51,120 nucleotides of DNA from an uncultured Rikenellaceae bacterium (GCA_944326815.1 CALVFI010000003.1:1-51120), one strand, 5' to 3'; positions 37,733 to 45,975 are shown, numbered from the stretch's first letter. The notes: generated from the letters alone by a model not told the origin. A program made the numbers and translations.

Positions 37733-37840
37733 GCATGGCCCGGGAGAGGTGTGTGCCGGAGAAAACTTGTCGAAGATTATCGGCGGCAACCGCTATGCTT
37801 GTTGTGACGGGCTTCCCGAATTAGAAGAATCAGAAACTTT

Positions 37841-40321
37841 ATGCAACAGGAAAATAAGATAGGCTACGACCGGATTCGTGCTCAGGTCGAGGCGTTGTGT
37901 ACAACTCCCGGCGGTGTCGAAAAATTACGTGCCGAGAGATACTCTGCCGTTGCCGCTGTGGTGTCGGAGAGGCTCCGATTGTGTGAACAGATGCGTCAGG
38001 CCCTGATGATGGAGGGCGATTTTCCGGGTGGCGAGTATGTCGATCTCAGTGCGGTGCTGAGCAAGGTCGAGATTGTCGGCGCTTTCCTGGAGGTGGAGGA
38101 GATCATGCACCTGCGTCGGGGCCTGATGGCCGTGAAGGAGCTGGTGCAGTTTCTCAATGCACGCAGCGAGGAGTCCTATCCCGACCTGAAGCGAATCGCT
38201 CAAGGGGTAAATGGCTTCCCGGAGTTGGTGAATCATATCGATTCGATCGTGGACCGATTCGGAAATGTCAAGGATAGCGCTTCTCCGGAGCTCTATTCCT
38301 TGCGACGTACGATTCGTGACCGGGAGGGACAGGTGGCCAAACGGTTGCAACAGGTGCTGACACAGGCCCAGAGTGCCGGTGTGGTCGATCCGGACGCCTC
38401 TGTGTCGATTCGCGACGGACGTGCCGTGATTCCTGTCGCTGCGGCGAACAAACGCAAGTTGAAAGGATTTATCCACGATGAATCGGCAACGGGCAAGACG
38501 TTCTACATCGAGCCGGTCGAGGTGGTGGAGATCAATAATGAACTCAAGGAACTGGAATACGAGGAACGGCGTGAAATCGTCCGTATCCTGACGCTTTTTA
38601 CCGACCTGCTTCGGCCCGATCTGGAAGAGATCGGACGGGCGGGCGATTTTCTGACGACGGTCGATATGATTCGTGCCAAAGCACGCTGGGCTTTGGACAA
38701 TGGTTGCGTGCTGCCGATTCTGTCGGACGACGGGACGCTGGAATTGCGCAGTGCCCGTCATCCTTTGTTGGCACAGACCCTGAAGAAGGAGGGGCGCCAG
38801 GTTGTGCCGCTCGACCTGAAACTGACGCGTGACAAGCGGATTCTGGTCATCTCGGGGCCGAATGCCGGCGGGAAATCGGTATGCCTCAAAACCGTGGGTC
38901 TTTTGCAATGGATGTTGCAGTGCGGCATGCTTGTCCCTGTTCTGGAGAATTCGCAATTCCCGTTGTTCGATGCGGTGTTTATCGATATCGGCGACGAGCA
39001 GTCGATTGACAATGACCTGAGTACGTACAGCTCCCATCTGTTGAATATGAAAGGAATGTTGCAGCAGGCTACCGACCGTTCGCTCATCCTGATCGACGAG
39101 TTTGGCTCGGGTACGGAACCCGTCATCGGAGGCGCAATGGCCGAAGCGATGCTCGAACGGTATGAACAACGCGGCTGTTATGGGGTGATTACCACGCACT
39201 ATTCCAACCTGAAATACTATGCCAGTAATGCCCAGGGCATCATGAACGGGGCAATGACGTTCGACGTGCAGAATATTCGTCCTCTTTTCCGACTGGAGAT
39301 GGGCATACCGGGCAGTTCCTTTGCGGTGGAGATTGCACGTAAGATCGGATTGCCGGAGGAACTGATTCGTTCGGCGTCGGAGAAGGCCGGAAGCGATCAT
39401 GTCAATATCGAGAAACAGTTGCGCGAGATTGCCCGTGACCGGCGTTATTGGGAGCAGAAACGCGACCGCATCCGTGTGGCCGATCGTAAGGTCGAGGAGC
39501 TGGAGACGCAATATGCCGAGCAACTGGCAAAGATCCGTCGGGAACGTACTGAAATCCTGAAACAGGCCAAGGAGGAGGCGGAACGCATTACCGCGGAGGC
39601 CAATAAACAGATTGAAAATGCGATCCGTACAATTCGCGAGTCGCAGGCAGATAAGGAACGGACCCGTTTCGTGCGTCGTCAGTTGGAGGATTTCCGTTCG
39701 TCGCTCGAACAGCCGGAAGTGGATGCTGAACAGCAGGATCGAATTGAACGTGAGATGGAGCGTGTGCAGCGTCGTCAGCAGCAGCGTACCGAGCGTAAGA
39801 TGCGGCAGGGAAACCTGCAGAAGCGTGCAGAGGCTCCGGAACCCGAGCGATTGGAACCCGTGGTGGGGGCAAAGGTGCGTATGGAGGGGCAGGATATGGT
39901 AGGAGAAATTACGGGACTCAAGGGAAAAAAGGCGACGGTCGCTTTCGGACAGATATTGACCACGGTGGATGTGGCTCGCCTTACCGTGGTGTCGAATGCC
40001 GAGTATAAGAAACAGGTGCGCCGTCAGACTCCCGTGATGACCATCAGCTCTGATATTGCACAGCGTAAACTGAATTTCAGACAGAATATCGACGTACGCG
40101 GAATGCGGGCAGCCGAGGCGTTGGAAGAGGTGCAGAACTTTATCGATGATGCCATTATGCTTGGCGTGGAGGAGGTGCGTATCCTGCACGGGAAGGGGAC
40201 CGGGGCTCTCAAGGAGGAGATCCGCCGCTATTTGCGTACGGTCGATGTGGTGGCCAGTGCCGGAGATGAACACGTTGATCTCGGAGGGGCCGGAATTACG
40301 GTCGTCAAATTTAGCCTGTAA
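37841..40321 (+). CDS. mutS2: Endonuclease MutS2 (with Smr domain)
   Basis: An 826-residue MutS homologue without the mismatch-recognition domain. The ATPase has Walker A SGPNAGGKS near residue 338, the Walker B stretch LILIDEFGSGTEP near 415, and GVITTHYSNLK just after. A long charged coiled coil runs about 525-660. The C-terminal Smr nuclease domain (about 745-826) contains IDVRGMRAAEALEEV and ILHGKGTGAL. The family suppresses homologous recombination and, in some bacteria, rescues collided ribosomes. Length is typical. Confidence 0.94.
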   Translation: MQQENKIGYDRIRAQVEALCTTPGGVEKLRAERYSAVAAVVSERLRLCEQMRQALMMEGDFPGGEYVDLSAVLSKVEIVGAFLEVEEIMHLRRGLMAVKELVQFLNARSEESYPDLKRIAQGVNGFPELVNHIDSIVDRFGNVKDSASPELYSLRRTIRDREGQVAKRLQQVLTQAQSAGVVDPDASVSIRDGRAVIPVAAANKRKLKGFIHDESATGKTFYIEPVEVVEINNELKELEYEERREIVRILTLFTDLLRPDLEEIGRAGDFLTTVDMIRAKARWALDNGCVLPILSDDGTLELRSARHPLLAQTLKKEGRQVVPLDLKLTRDKRILVISGPNAGGKSVCLKTVGLLQWMLQCGMLVPVLENSQFPLFDAVFIDIGDEQSIDNDLSTYSSHLLNMKGMLQQATDRSLILIDEFGSGTEPVIGGAMAEAMLERYEQRGCYGVITTHYSNLKYYASNAQGIMNGAMTFDVQNIRPLFRLEMGIPGSSFAVEIARKIGLPEELIRSASEKAGSDHVNIEKQLREIARDRRYWEQKRDRIRVADRKVEELETQYAEQLAKIRRERTEILKQAKEEAERITAEANKQIENAIRTIRESQADKERTRFVRRQLEDFRSSLEQPEVDAEQQDRIEREMERVQRRQQQRTERKMRQGNLQKRAEAPEPERLEPVVGAKVRMEGQDMVGEITGLKGKKATVAFGQILTTVDVARLTVVSNAEYKKQVRRQTPVMTISSDIAQRKLNFRQNIDVRGMRAAEALEEVQNFIDDAIMLGVEEVRILHGKGTGALKEEIRRYLRTVDVVASAGDEHVDLGGAGITVVKFSL

Positions 40322-40410
40322 CGTGTGAAATCTGTTTTTTAGGCTTGGATCAACCTGGCTGCGTGTTGATCAACTCTCTTATTTTGTATATTTACGAAAA
40401 AAATGGGACT

Positions 40411-40902
40411 ATGAATGATTTCGCTGCCATCGATTTTGAAACGGCCAATGGAAAACGGAGCAGCATTTGCAGCGTGGGGGTGGTAATTGTGCGTGGAGGT
40501 GAGGCGGTGGATCGTTTTTATAGCCTGGTACATCCTCGTCCTAACTTTTACAGCTATTGGACTACACGTATCCATGGTCTGACGAGTGCCGATACCGATG
40601 ATGCCCCGGATTTTCCGGAGGTGTGGAGGCAGATTGCTCCGGCGATTGAGGATCTGCCGTTGGTGGCCCATAACAGTCCGTTCGACGAGGGCTGCCTGCG
40701 TGCCGTACATGAACTTTATGGGATGCCCTATCCCGGGTATACTTTCTATTGCACTTGTCGTGCTTCGCGTCGGTTGATGCCGCAGTTGGTCAATCATCAA
40801 CTGCATACGGTGGCTGCTTATTGCGGTTATGATCTTGTGAATCATCATCATGCTCTTGCCGATGCGGAAGCCTGCGCGCAGATTGCCTTGCGGATTTTAT
40901 AA
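40411..40902 (+). CDS. DnaQ-like DEDDh 3'-5' exonuclease
   Basis: A 163-residue exonuclease domain. Exo I is AIDFETANG with D8 and E10, exo II contains VAHNSPFDEGCL near residue 85, and exo III is HHALADAEACA, with the His and Asp of the DEDDh class. It resembles the DNA polymerase III epsilon fold but is stand-alone, so its substrate (DNA or RNA) is unknown. The open frame begins at 40345, but ATG 40411 is where family similarity starts. A possible promoter (TATATTTA near 40387) lies just upstream. Confidence 0.85.
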   Translation: MNDFAAIDFETANGKRSSICSVGVVIVRGGEAVDRFYSLVHPRPNFYSYWTTRIHGLTSADTDDAPDFPEVWRQIAPAIEDLPLVAHNSPFDEGCLRAVHELYGMPYPGYTFYCTCRASRRLMPQLVNHQLHTVAAYCGYDLVNHHHALADAEACAQIALRIL

Positions 40903-40938
40903 AAGAAGGGCACAGTTATTGTTTTGAAAAGGTTTGTT

Positions 40939-41397
40939 ATGAAAATTGATACGACAACCGTTTCTAAATTTGAATTGGGGCGGTATTTGGGCAAATGGTA
41001 TGAAATCGCACGCTTCGATCACCCGTTTGAACGGGGGCTTGAAGGGGTGATGGCCGAGTATCTGTTACGGCCGGACGGAAAAATAACGGTAGTCAATAGC
41101 GGACATAGAGGTTCGCCTACAGGGCCTTTGCGTATAGCGCGAGGAAAAGCGAAAATGTCGGTTCCGGAGGTTCCGGGACGGTTACGGGTTTCGTTTTTTC
41201 TCTGGTTTTATGGCGATTACAATATCATGGAGCTGACGGAGGATTACGGCTGTGCCTTGGTGGGTAGTCGGACGGATAAGTATCTATGGATATTGGCCCG
41301 TACGCCGGAGGTCTCTTCGACCGTGCTCGACAGCATGCTGGCCCGGGCACGTGCCCGAGGATACGATACCTCTAAACTAATATGGGTAAAACAATAA
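40939..41397 (+). CDS. Lipocalin family protein (Blc-like)
   Basis: A 152-residue protein with the bacterial lipocalin signature GKWYEIARFDHPFERGL near residues 18-34, the second region GDYNIMELTEDYGCALVG near 95, and the third conserved segment WILARTPEVSS. It should bind lipids in an eight-stranded barrel. Unlike E. coli Blc it shows no signal peptide or lipobox from either start, so cytoplasmic location is likely unless a start was missed. ATG 40939 was preferred over an upstream TTG at 40924. It is followed 11 nt later by the GNAT gene. Confidence 0.85.
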   Translation: MKIDTTTVSKFELGRYLGKWYEIARFDHPFERGLEGVMAEYLLRPDGKITVVNSGHRGSPTGPLRIARGKAKMSVPEVPGRLRVSFFLWFYGDYNIMELTEDYGCALVGSRTDKYLWILARTPEVSSTVLDSMLARARARGYDTSKLIWVKQ

Positions 41398-41408
41398 ACA
41401 ATACAAAT

Positions 41409-41672
41409 ATGGAATATACGATTATACACGCTCCCGAGAGATGCCGCTTTGAAACGGTCGTGGAGGGGCGTACGGCCTATGTGGAGTATCAGCGTACGTG
41501 CAATGATTTGAGTATCATACACACGATTGTCCCTCAGCCTATTGAAGGGCGCGGCATTGCATCAGCACTGGTCAAGGCTGCTTTTGATTATGCCAGGGAG
41601 GAGGGATTGACACCTCGTGCGGTTTGTTCTTATGCGGCGGTCTGGTTGGGACGACATCCCGAATATATATAG
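41409..41672 (+). CDS. Small GNAT-type N-acetyltransferase (YidJ-like)
   Basis: An 87-residue protein consisting of the short GCN5-like acetyltransferase core. The acetyl-CoA loop is EGRGIASALVKAAFDYA, followed by CSYAAVWLGRHPEY, the hallmark of the short uncharacterized YjdJ/YidJ group. The ATG at 41382 overlaps the lipocalin gene; I chose 41409, as the added residues (MGKTINNTN) are unlike the family. Substrate unknown. It ends the operon before the bidirectional terminator at 41686. Confidence 0.82.
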   Translation: MEYTIIHAPERCRFETVVEGRTAYVEYQRTCNDLSIIHTIVPQPIEGRGIASALVKAAFDYAREEGLTPRAVCSYAAVWLGRHPEYI

Positions 41673-41685
41673 CCAGTGAATATAA

Positions 41686-41715
41686 AGCGCCCTGCATCAA
41701 TCGATGCAGGGCGCT
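41686..41715. terminator. Bidirectional terminator between GNAT and MFS genes
   Basis: 13-bp stem AGCGCCCTGCATC/GATGCAGGGCGCT with a 4-nt loop AATC, between convergent genes. The T-rich tail is weak on both sides. Confidence 0.75.
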
Positions 41716-41736
41716 CTCGTCTTGTCTATACGCTTG

Positions 41737-42897
41737 TTAGGCGGCTTTCTTCTTTACGATGAATGAGCAAAGGATCAGGTAGAGCATGCAGATCATGATG
41801 ATGAACAGCGAACCACCCTGGTTTCCGACTGCGTCGGTGGCTGCTCCCATCAGTGGCGGAATGACGGCACCGCCGAAGACACCCGTAATCATCAGACCCG
41901 AGATCTCGTTTGCTTTGTCCGGCCGAGCCTTGAGAGCCATTGAATAGATGATGGAGAAGATGCTCGAGCAGACGAAACCGATGACGCCCACCATCACCAA
42001 AATGCTGGCTGCACTCTGCATGAAGTAGAGTACGATCATTGCAACGATGGCGATGAGCATATTAACTCGATAATATTTCAATTCAGCCAGTTTGGCCAAC
42101 AAAATGGCGCCGATGAATGCTCCCGCCGTGCGGCAGAGGAAGTAAACACTCGAACCGAGACCCGCGCTGTCGGTGCTATAGCCGCAACGTTCAATAAGCA
42201 ACTTGGGAGTGACGGTGTTCATCCCCACGTCGAGACCTACGACGAAAACGATACCCAGGAACAGCAGCAGGATCGTGCGGTCTTTGAGCAGGCTGAATGT
42301 CGCCCCTACCGAAGAGGCTTGGGTGTTGTCCTTCTCTTCATGAATCGGGGTTACCATGAGCCACAACGCTGATAACAGCGTGAGAAGGGCGAAGATCGGG
42401 AAAAGGTACATCCAGTTGCCGAATGCCGATACGGCAAAGAGAGCAATGAACGGGCCGCAGAACGAAGAGACGGCTTTTACGACCTGTCCGGCGGTCAGAT
42501 AGCTGGTCAGGGCTTCGCCTTTGACAACGTTGGTCAACAGCGGATTGAGCGATACCTGGATCATGGTGTTCCCGATACCCAGCAGTCCGAAGGCAATCAT
42601 ACAGGTAACGAAGTTATACGATACGAATGGAATGAGCATGCCGACGATTGTGATCACGTTGCTGAGTTGAACGGTAGCTTTCCGCCCGATGCGATTCATC
42701 AGGATGGCCGTTGGTACGGAGAGCAGAAGGAACCAGAAGAAGACCATCGAGGGAATAAAGCCGGCGAGTGTCTCGCTCAGACCGAAATCCTCTTTGACAT
42801 GGCTCGTGGCGATTCCGACGACGTCGCAGAATCCCATGATGAAGAAGCCGAACAGCACGGGCAATATTTTTGCTATGCCGCTAGATTTTTTTTCCAT
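41737..42897 (-). CDS. MFS transporter (sugar-type)
   Basis: A 386-residue polytopic transporter with about 12 transmembrane helices, e.g. ILPVLFGFFIMGFCDVVGIATSHV at the N-terminus. The overall pattern, including GFIPSMVFFWFLLLSVPTAILMNRIGRK, resembles FucP/NagP-like sugar/proton symporters common in Bacteroidales. The substrate is not deducible. A -7 element TAAATTTG lies at 42958-42951 on the minus strand, about 54 nt upstream. Monocistronic. Confidence 0.85.
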   Translation of the reverse strand: MEKKSSGIAKILPVLFGFFIMGFCDVVGIATSHVKEDFGLSETLAGFIPSMVFFWFLLLSVPTAILMNRIGRKATVQLSNVITIVGMLIPFVSYNFVTCMIAFGLLGIGNTMIQVSLNPLLTNVVKGEALTSYLTAGQVVKAVSSFCGPFIALFAVSAFGNWMYLFPIFALLTLLSALWLMVTPIHEEKDNTQASSVGATFSLLKDRTILLLFLGIVFVVGLDVGMNTVTPKLLIERCGYSTDSAGLGSSVYFLCRTAGAFIGAILLAKLAELKYYRVNMLIAIVAMIVLYFMQSAASILVMVGVIGFVCSSIFSIIYSMALKARPDKANEISGLMITGVFGGAVIPPLMGAATDAVGNQGGSLFIIMICMLYLILCSFIVKKKAA

Positions 42898-43024
42898 AGG
42901 TGTTTTAGGTTTTGGGTTTTTAAGTTATCAGTAGAATGGATAATCGGCAACAAATTTAGTATTTTCTTTTGATTATTCCATAGTTCGGAGCCTCTGTTTT
43001 TGTTGTATTCTATACAAAAATGGT

Positions 43025-43066
43025 GAGACCCGGTCTGCATCTCCGTTTGGAGGCGATCCGGGTCTC
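43025..43066 (-). terminator. Hairpin resembling a leftward terminator
   Basis: GAGACCCGG pairs with CCGGGTCTC, with an inner CTCC/GGAG stem. Reading leftward it is followed by ACCATTTTTG. It stands upstream of the MFS gene and could insulate it from leftward transcription coming out of the insertion. Confidence 0.55.
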
Positions 43067-43110
43067 TTGGCGACTTAACCCAAAGAGGTTGAAGCAATTA
43101 TTTGTCCTTT

Positions 43111-43133
43111 GACATCTATATACTTGAATGTAC
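43111..43133 (+). repeat. Left 23-bp inverted repeat
   Basis: Starts GACATCTATATACTTGAA and is the exact reverse complement of 45946-45968. Similarity stops at once on both sides. Confidence 0.92.
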
Positions 43134-43135
43134 AA

Positions 43136-43166
43136 ACAAAAAGCGACCTAATTTTTAGGTCGCTTT
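43136..43166 (-). terminator. Terminator of the cargo genes
   Basis: AAAGCGACCTAA pairs with TTAGGTCGCTTT. On the minus strand a T run follows (TTTTTG). It lies just past the GIY-YIG-like gene and inside the left repeat. Confidence 0.85.
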
Positions 43167-43185
43167 CTTTATGTGTCTTAACAAA

Positions 43186-43626
43186 TCAATCCACCCACCA
43201 AAAGTTCGTGCAACAAGTTTTCAGCATTTCATTATCTCCATTGTTTATCACAATGATTTTATGCTGCTTGGCTTTTGGCGACAAATCATGTATGAACTCT
43301 TTATTGTGACTTGGCTTATGACAAGCAATCAAAATCGACTCCGGGATTTCCAATGACTCATCATAATTGTCAATCTTGCCAATTGACACACTTAAATTGT
43401 TTACAAAACTGAAAATCCCGTTCAAATGTGCCCGCATTCTGTTGTCTGCATAGACTGACTTACCAATATACAGCAATGTATCTCTACCATAAATATGGTG
43501 GTCTCCATACAATTGGTACAACACATTATGTCTATCATCTGTACATTTTACAAGGTCATCTATGGTTTTGATAGACTGCTTATTTGACCAATTGATTATG
43601 ATTTCTTGGTACTCGGCTGTTTTCAT
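43186..43626 (-). CDS. GIY-YIG nuclease-like protein (cargo gene A)
   Basis: A 146-residue protein with a GIY-YIG-like core. The first strand is VLYQLYG (35-41), the second LLYIGK (51-56), the helix carries R63 and H67 in NRMRAHL, and then come E96 in PESILIA and N108 in PSHN. These match the order of tyrosine, arginine, histidine, glutamate and asparagine in the superfamily, although the first motif is LYG rather than GIY. It would be a metal-dependent endonuclease if active. No DNA-binding domain is attached. It starts 4 nt after gene B, with which it must be co-expressed. The targets and role are unknown. Confidence 0.65.
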   Translation of the reverse strand: MKTAEYQEIIINWSNKQSIKTIDDLVKCTDDRHNVLYQLYGDHHIYGRDTLLYIGKSVYADNRMRAHLNGIFSFVNNLSVSIGKIDNYDESLEIPESILIACHKPSHNKEFIHDLSPKAKQHKIIVINNGDNEMLKTCCTNFWWVD

Positions 43627-43630
43627 ACAA

Positions 43631-44179
43631 CTATAAATTAGTCATTATGACTATAAAGATTATGAATGCTACCAAAAGCCCAGCTAATGTACTATACAGT
43701 ATTATGTTACGCTTTCTTTGCTTTTCTGCGTATGTTTGCCATTCCTGCTCTTTATCTGTAAAATAGGGCAACATTGGATGTTCTGCATTGACAGCATTAA
43801 GCACTGCAAGACCTGTCTTAAACTGCGATTTTGCTGCTCGAACACTCTTTTTCTTATCGGATTGTTTAAGCCACAAATCAATTGATGCTGCTAAAAATGT
43901 CAAATTCTTAATGATTCCGTCAATGTCTTTTGCCTTGAACTCGATATTTAAGATAGTATTCAGCAATTTCAAATTATTTTCGCATTCCAACGTAGTCTGT
44001 TTAGCTCGTTCAATTGCACCATAGTCGATACTTGGCTGCGTTACTGTAACATTGCTACTGCCACTAAATGCTACGCGCTTTCTAACATCATCCGCATGTT
44101 TGCCATACAATTTGTTACCGATAGCCTTGCCCGTCTTCTTACCAAATTCTTTGGTGGCATTGTCCCAAAAATTGCCCAT
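43631..44179 (-). CDS. Tail-anchored helical protein of unknown family (cargo gene B)
   Basis: A 182-residue protein I do not recognise. The N-terminus (1-40) is basic and glycine-rich (WDNATKEFGKKTGKAIGNKLYGK). The middle (50-155) is helical with charged heptad-like stretches, and residues 158-180 form a single hydrophobic helix followed only by two residues, so it would be anchored by its C-terminus facing the cytoplasm. It is the first of two tightly linked genes. A membrane-anchored partner beside a nuclease-like protein recalls defence or toxin-antitoxin layouts, but this is speculation. Confidence 0.65.
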   Translation of the reverse strand: MGNFWDNATKEFGKKTGKAIGNKLYGKHADDVRKRVAFSGSSNVTVTQPSIDYGAIERAKQTTLECENNLKLLNTILNIEFKAKDIDGIIKNLTFLAASIDLWLKQSDKKKSVRAAKSQFKTGLAVLNAVNAEHPMLPYFTDKEQEWQTYAEKQRKRNIILYSTLAGLLVAFIIFIVIMTNL

Positions 44180-44255
44180 TGCAAAACTGTTTTGCTCTCC
44201 CCAGCCTTAAAGAAGATTTACACAAAAAGGAAAGGCGCAAGACTGTTAGCTCATA

Positions 44256-44402
44256 TCATTGATTGGCTCTGGACAAGCCCATGTCGAATATAAGAAAACA
44301 ACTCACGCCTTTGGTCGTATCTAATGCGAATGCACCATATACAAAACCAAAGGAGAACGTCTTCATTATTCCCTCGACATTTGTTGAACTGTCCAGATTC
44401 AT
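44256..44402 (-). CDS. Possible 48-residue small ORF ahead of gene B
   Basis: An open frame ATG to TGA encoding MNLDSSTNVEGIMKTFSFGF and 28 more residues. It lies 76 nt before gene B and about 50 nt after a leftward -7 element (44466-44459). It has no recognisable family. It might be a leader peptide, a third cargo gene, or chance. Confidence 0.25.
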   Translation of the reverse strand: MNLDSSTNVEGIMKTFSFGFVYGAFALDTTKGVSCFLIFDMGLSRANQ

Positions 44403-44458
44403 CAATGAGGAATAAAGCTAAACGCTTCCTATCAAATATGTTCGCCCAACGGGCAACA

Positions 44459-44466
44459 CAAAGATA
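44459..44466 (-). promoter_or_regulatory. Putative -7 element for the cargo genes
   Basis: TATCTTTG on the minus strand, between the transposase stop and the small ORF. No TTG at the -33 position. A short GCCC/GGGC hairpin (44444-44454) lies near the expected transcript start, leaving a leader of about 270 nt before gene B. Confidence 0.35.
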
Positions 44467-44513
44467 GAAATAATTTAGGACATTCTACACATGAGCTGTA
44501 AAATATGTAACAC

Positions 44514-45440
44514 TTACAAAGTTAAGTCACAATATCGTAATCTGTCATTGGCAATCGTTAGAAATACTCCGAATCTTTGTCCGTCCTCTATATCCCGTGT
44601 ATTGTATCTGCAAGCAAATTCATCACAGTACAATTCCAAATGCTTTTTGCTTACCAAATGATAGACTCCGATGATGCCTCGCTTTAATTGGCTCCAAAAG
44701 CCTTCAATGCTATTCGTATGATAATGGTCTTTGACATATTCTCCTCTATGGTGGTCTACAACTTTATGCTCGTAATTTTCATGCAAACCTTTGTAGCCAT
44801 GCCAACCGTCAGTAACTACTGTACTGCCTTTGGGTACAAATGTATTGATTGCATGTTGCAATACCCATTTGCTGGCTTTTGGAATGACCTCCGTATAAAC
44901 TCTACCATTTGACAGCATGCCCATTACTGGTGTCTTCAATTTAAGACTACGACCTCTCGTGTTCTTCAATCGTTTGCATGCATTCCTATTCTTGTTCTTG
45001 CCTCCGATATACGTTTCATCGACCTGCGTAACATCGCCGTATATAATGTACTTGATATTTCGCAGGTTATAACGTATCCGGCTCAACATAAACCAAGCAG
45101 TCTTTTGCGTAACTGCAATATCCTTATGCAGTTGCATGCTGCTTATGCCTTTCTTATGTGCCAAGAACATATAAATTGCAACAAACCATTTACGCAATGG
45201 AATATGTGAACCTTCAAACATGGTTCCCACCGTTACGGTAAATCGCTTGTTGCAATACTTGCATTTATGCAAGCCTCTATATTGTCCGCCATTGGTCAGC
45301 TTATAATGTTCTTTTGACTGACTACCGCAATGCGGACATATCGGAGCACTACCACCATTCCATCTGATAGCTTCAAGGAACTCACGACAATCCTCCTCGG
45401 ATTGCAGTCTGTCCAATAAATCTATCAGCGAATTTATCAT
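44514..45440 (-). CDS. IS1595/ISXO2-family transposase
   Basis: A 308-residue transposase. The N-terminal zinc ribbon has C35 and C38 (CPHCG) and C60 and C63 (CKYCNKRF). A helix-turn-helix-like region follows (ISSMQLHKDIAVTQKTAWFML, 99-119). The DDE core has D141 (QVDETYIGGK), D211 (VVTDGWHGY) and E246 in NSIEGFWSQLKRG. All catalytic residues are present and the frame is unbroken, so it may be active. Members move with flanking inverted repeats and often carry passenger genes, which fits the two genes on its left. Confidence 0.9.
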   Translation of the reverse strand: MINSLIDLLDRLQSEEDCREFLEAIRWNGGSAPICPHCGSQSKEHYKLTNGGQYRGLHKCKYCNKRFTVTVGTMFEGSHIPLRKWFVAIYMFLAHKKGISSMQLHKDIAVTQKTAWFMLSRIRYNLRNIKYIIYGDVTQVDETYIGGKNKNRNACKRLKNTRGRSLKLKTPVMGMLSNGRVYTEVIPKASKWVLQHAINTFVPKGSTVVTDGWHGYKGLHENYEHKVVDHHRGEYVKDHYHTNSIEGFWSQLKRGIIGVYHLVSKKHLELYCDEFACRYNTRDIEDGQRFGVFLTIANDRLRYCDLTL

Positions 45441-45527
45441 TGTGGGTCATTATTATATGTAGATATATTACTACACCAGACACCGTTTTTGCACTATTTT
45501 TTCAGAAAAATTTTCAATCTACAATAA

Positions 45528-45554
45528 GAAAGACAGCTTAATTAGCTGTCTTTC
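45528..45554. terminator. Terminator-like hairpin inside the insertion
   Basis: GAAAGACAGCT and AGCTGTCTTTC with a 5-nt loop, followed leftward by TTATTG. It could stop transcripts entering from the right repeat before the transposase gene. Confidence 0.55.
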
Positions 45555-45896
45555 AATCAATAAGCAACGCAAGTCGTATTCTTTGTTTTTATACAAATCA
45601 ATAACACTAATAATACAAACTTATACTTGCTGATAGCCAGACGTTTACGACTAATAGCAAACCACGATTAAGCGACATTGACTTTTTGTACATACGGCTC
45701 ATTTTTAATTGGCGTTAATTATGAACCAGATTGTAAAATTATCAAAGTCAATCATTTATGTCATTATACGTGCTTGGTATTGCATTAACATTAGACCCGA
45801 CCTAAAAATGCTTACTGAATTCGTAATTGAACAAATACTTAATATGATATTTAGATAAAAATTCTAAATACTTATTTATGAATATATTACAACAAT

Positions 45897-45938
45897 GTGT
45901 CCTGTATTGCATATAAGGCATGGACACCTTATGCCTTA
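45897..45938. repeat. Two mutually exclusive hairpins near the right end
   Basis: GTGTCC (45897-45902) can pair with GGACAC (45922-45927). TAAGGCAT (45914-45921) can pair with ATGCCTTA (45931-45938), whose loop contains that same GGACAC. Both cannot form fully at once. Confidence 0.5.
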
Positions 45939-45945
45939 ATGTATA

Positions 45946-45968
45946 GTACATTCAAGTATATAGATGTC
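45946..45968 (-). repeat. Right 23-bp inverted repeat
   Basis: Reverse complement of 43111-43133, no mismatch. The next host base run is eight or nine pyrimidines (C then T's). Confidence 0.92.
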
Positions 45969-45975
45969 CTTTTTT

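Larger units (their letters stand above)
45441..45945. other. Non-coding right part of the insertion
   Basis: About 500 nt, very AT-rich, with no convincing gene. It contains a terminator-like hairpin at 45528-45554 and a pair of competing hairpins at 45897-45938. A leftward -7-like TAAGTTTG occurs at 45623-45616 without a -33 box. Short frames exist but none longer than about 35 codons looks like protein. Confidence 0.5.
43111..45968 (-). mobile_element. IR-bounded insertion with IS1595-type transposase and two-gene cargo
   Basis: About 2.86 kb bounded by perfect 23-bp inverted repeats (43111-43133 and 45946-45968). It is visibly more AT-rich than the genes on both sides. It contains an ISXO2/IS1595-family transposase, a possible small ORF, and two further genes on the same strand. 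A 4-bp direct repeat CTTT touches both outer ends (43107-43110 and 45969-45972); IS1595 members normally make 8-bp duplications, so the exact ends are not settled. The host promoter of the maturase gene is intact just outside. Confidence 0.7.

Noticed and set aside
37925..40273. 782-codon open frame antisense to mutS2
   Set aside because: Rich in His, Leu and Arg, as expected from the reverse reading of a real gene; mutS2 is certain.
43094..43110. 8-bp target duplication at the element ends
   Set aside because: The outer 8 bp (TGTCCTTT and CTTTTTTT) do not match; only CTTT is shared, so I report 4 bp as weak.
44470..45500. Shorter IS ends close to the transposase
   Set aside because: I compared the flanks of the transposase and found no convincing inverted repeats, so the 23-bp repeats remain the best ends.
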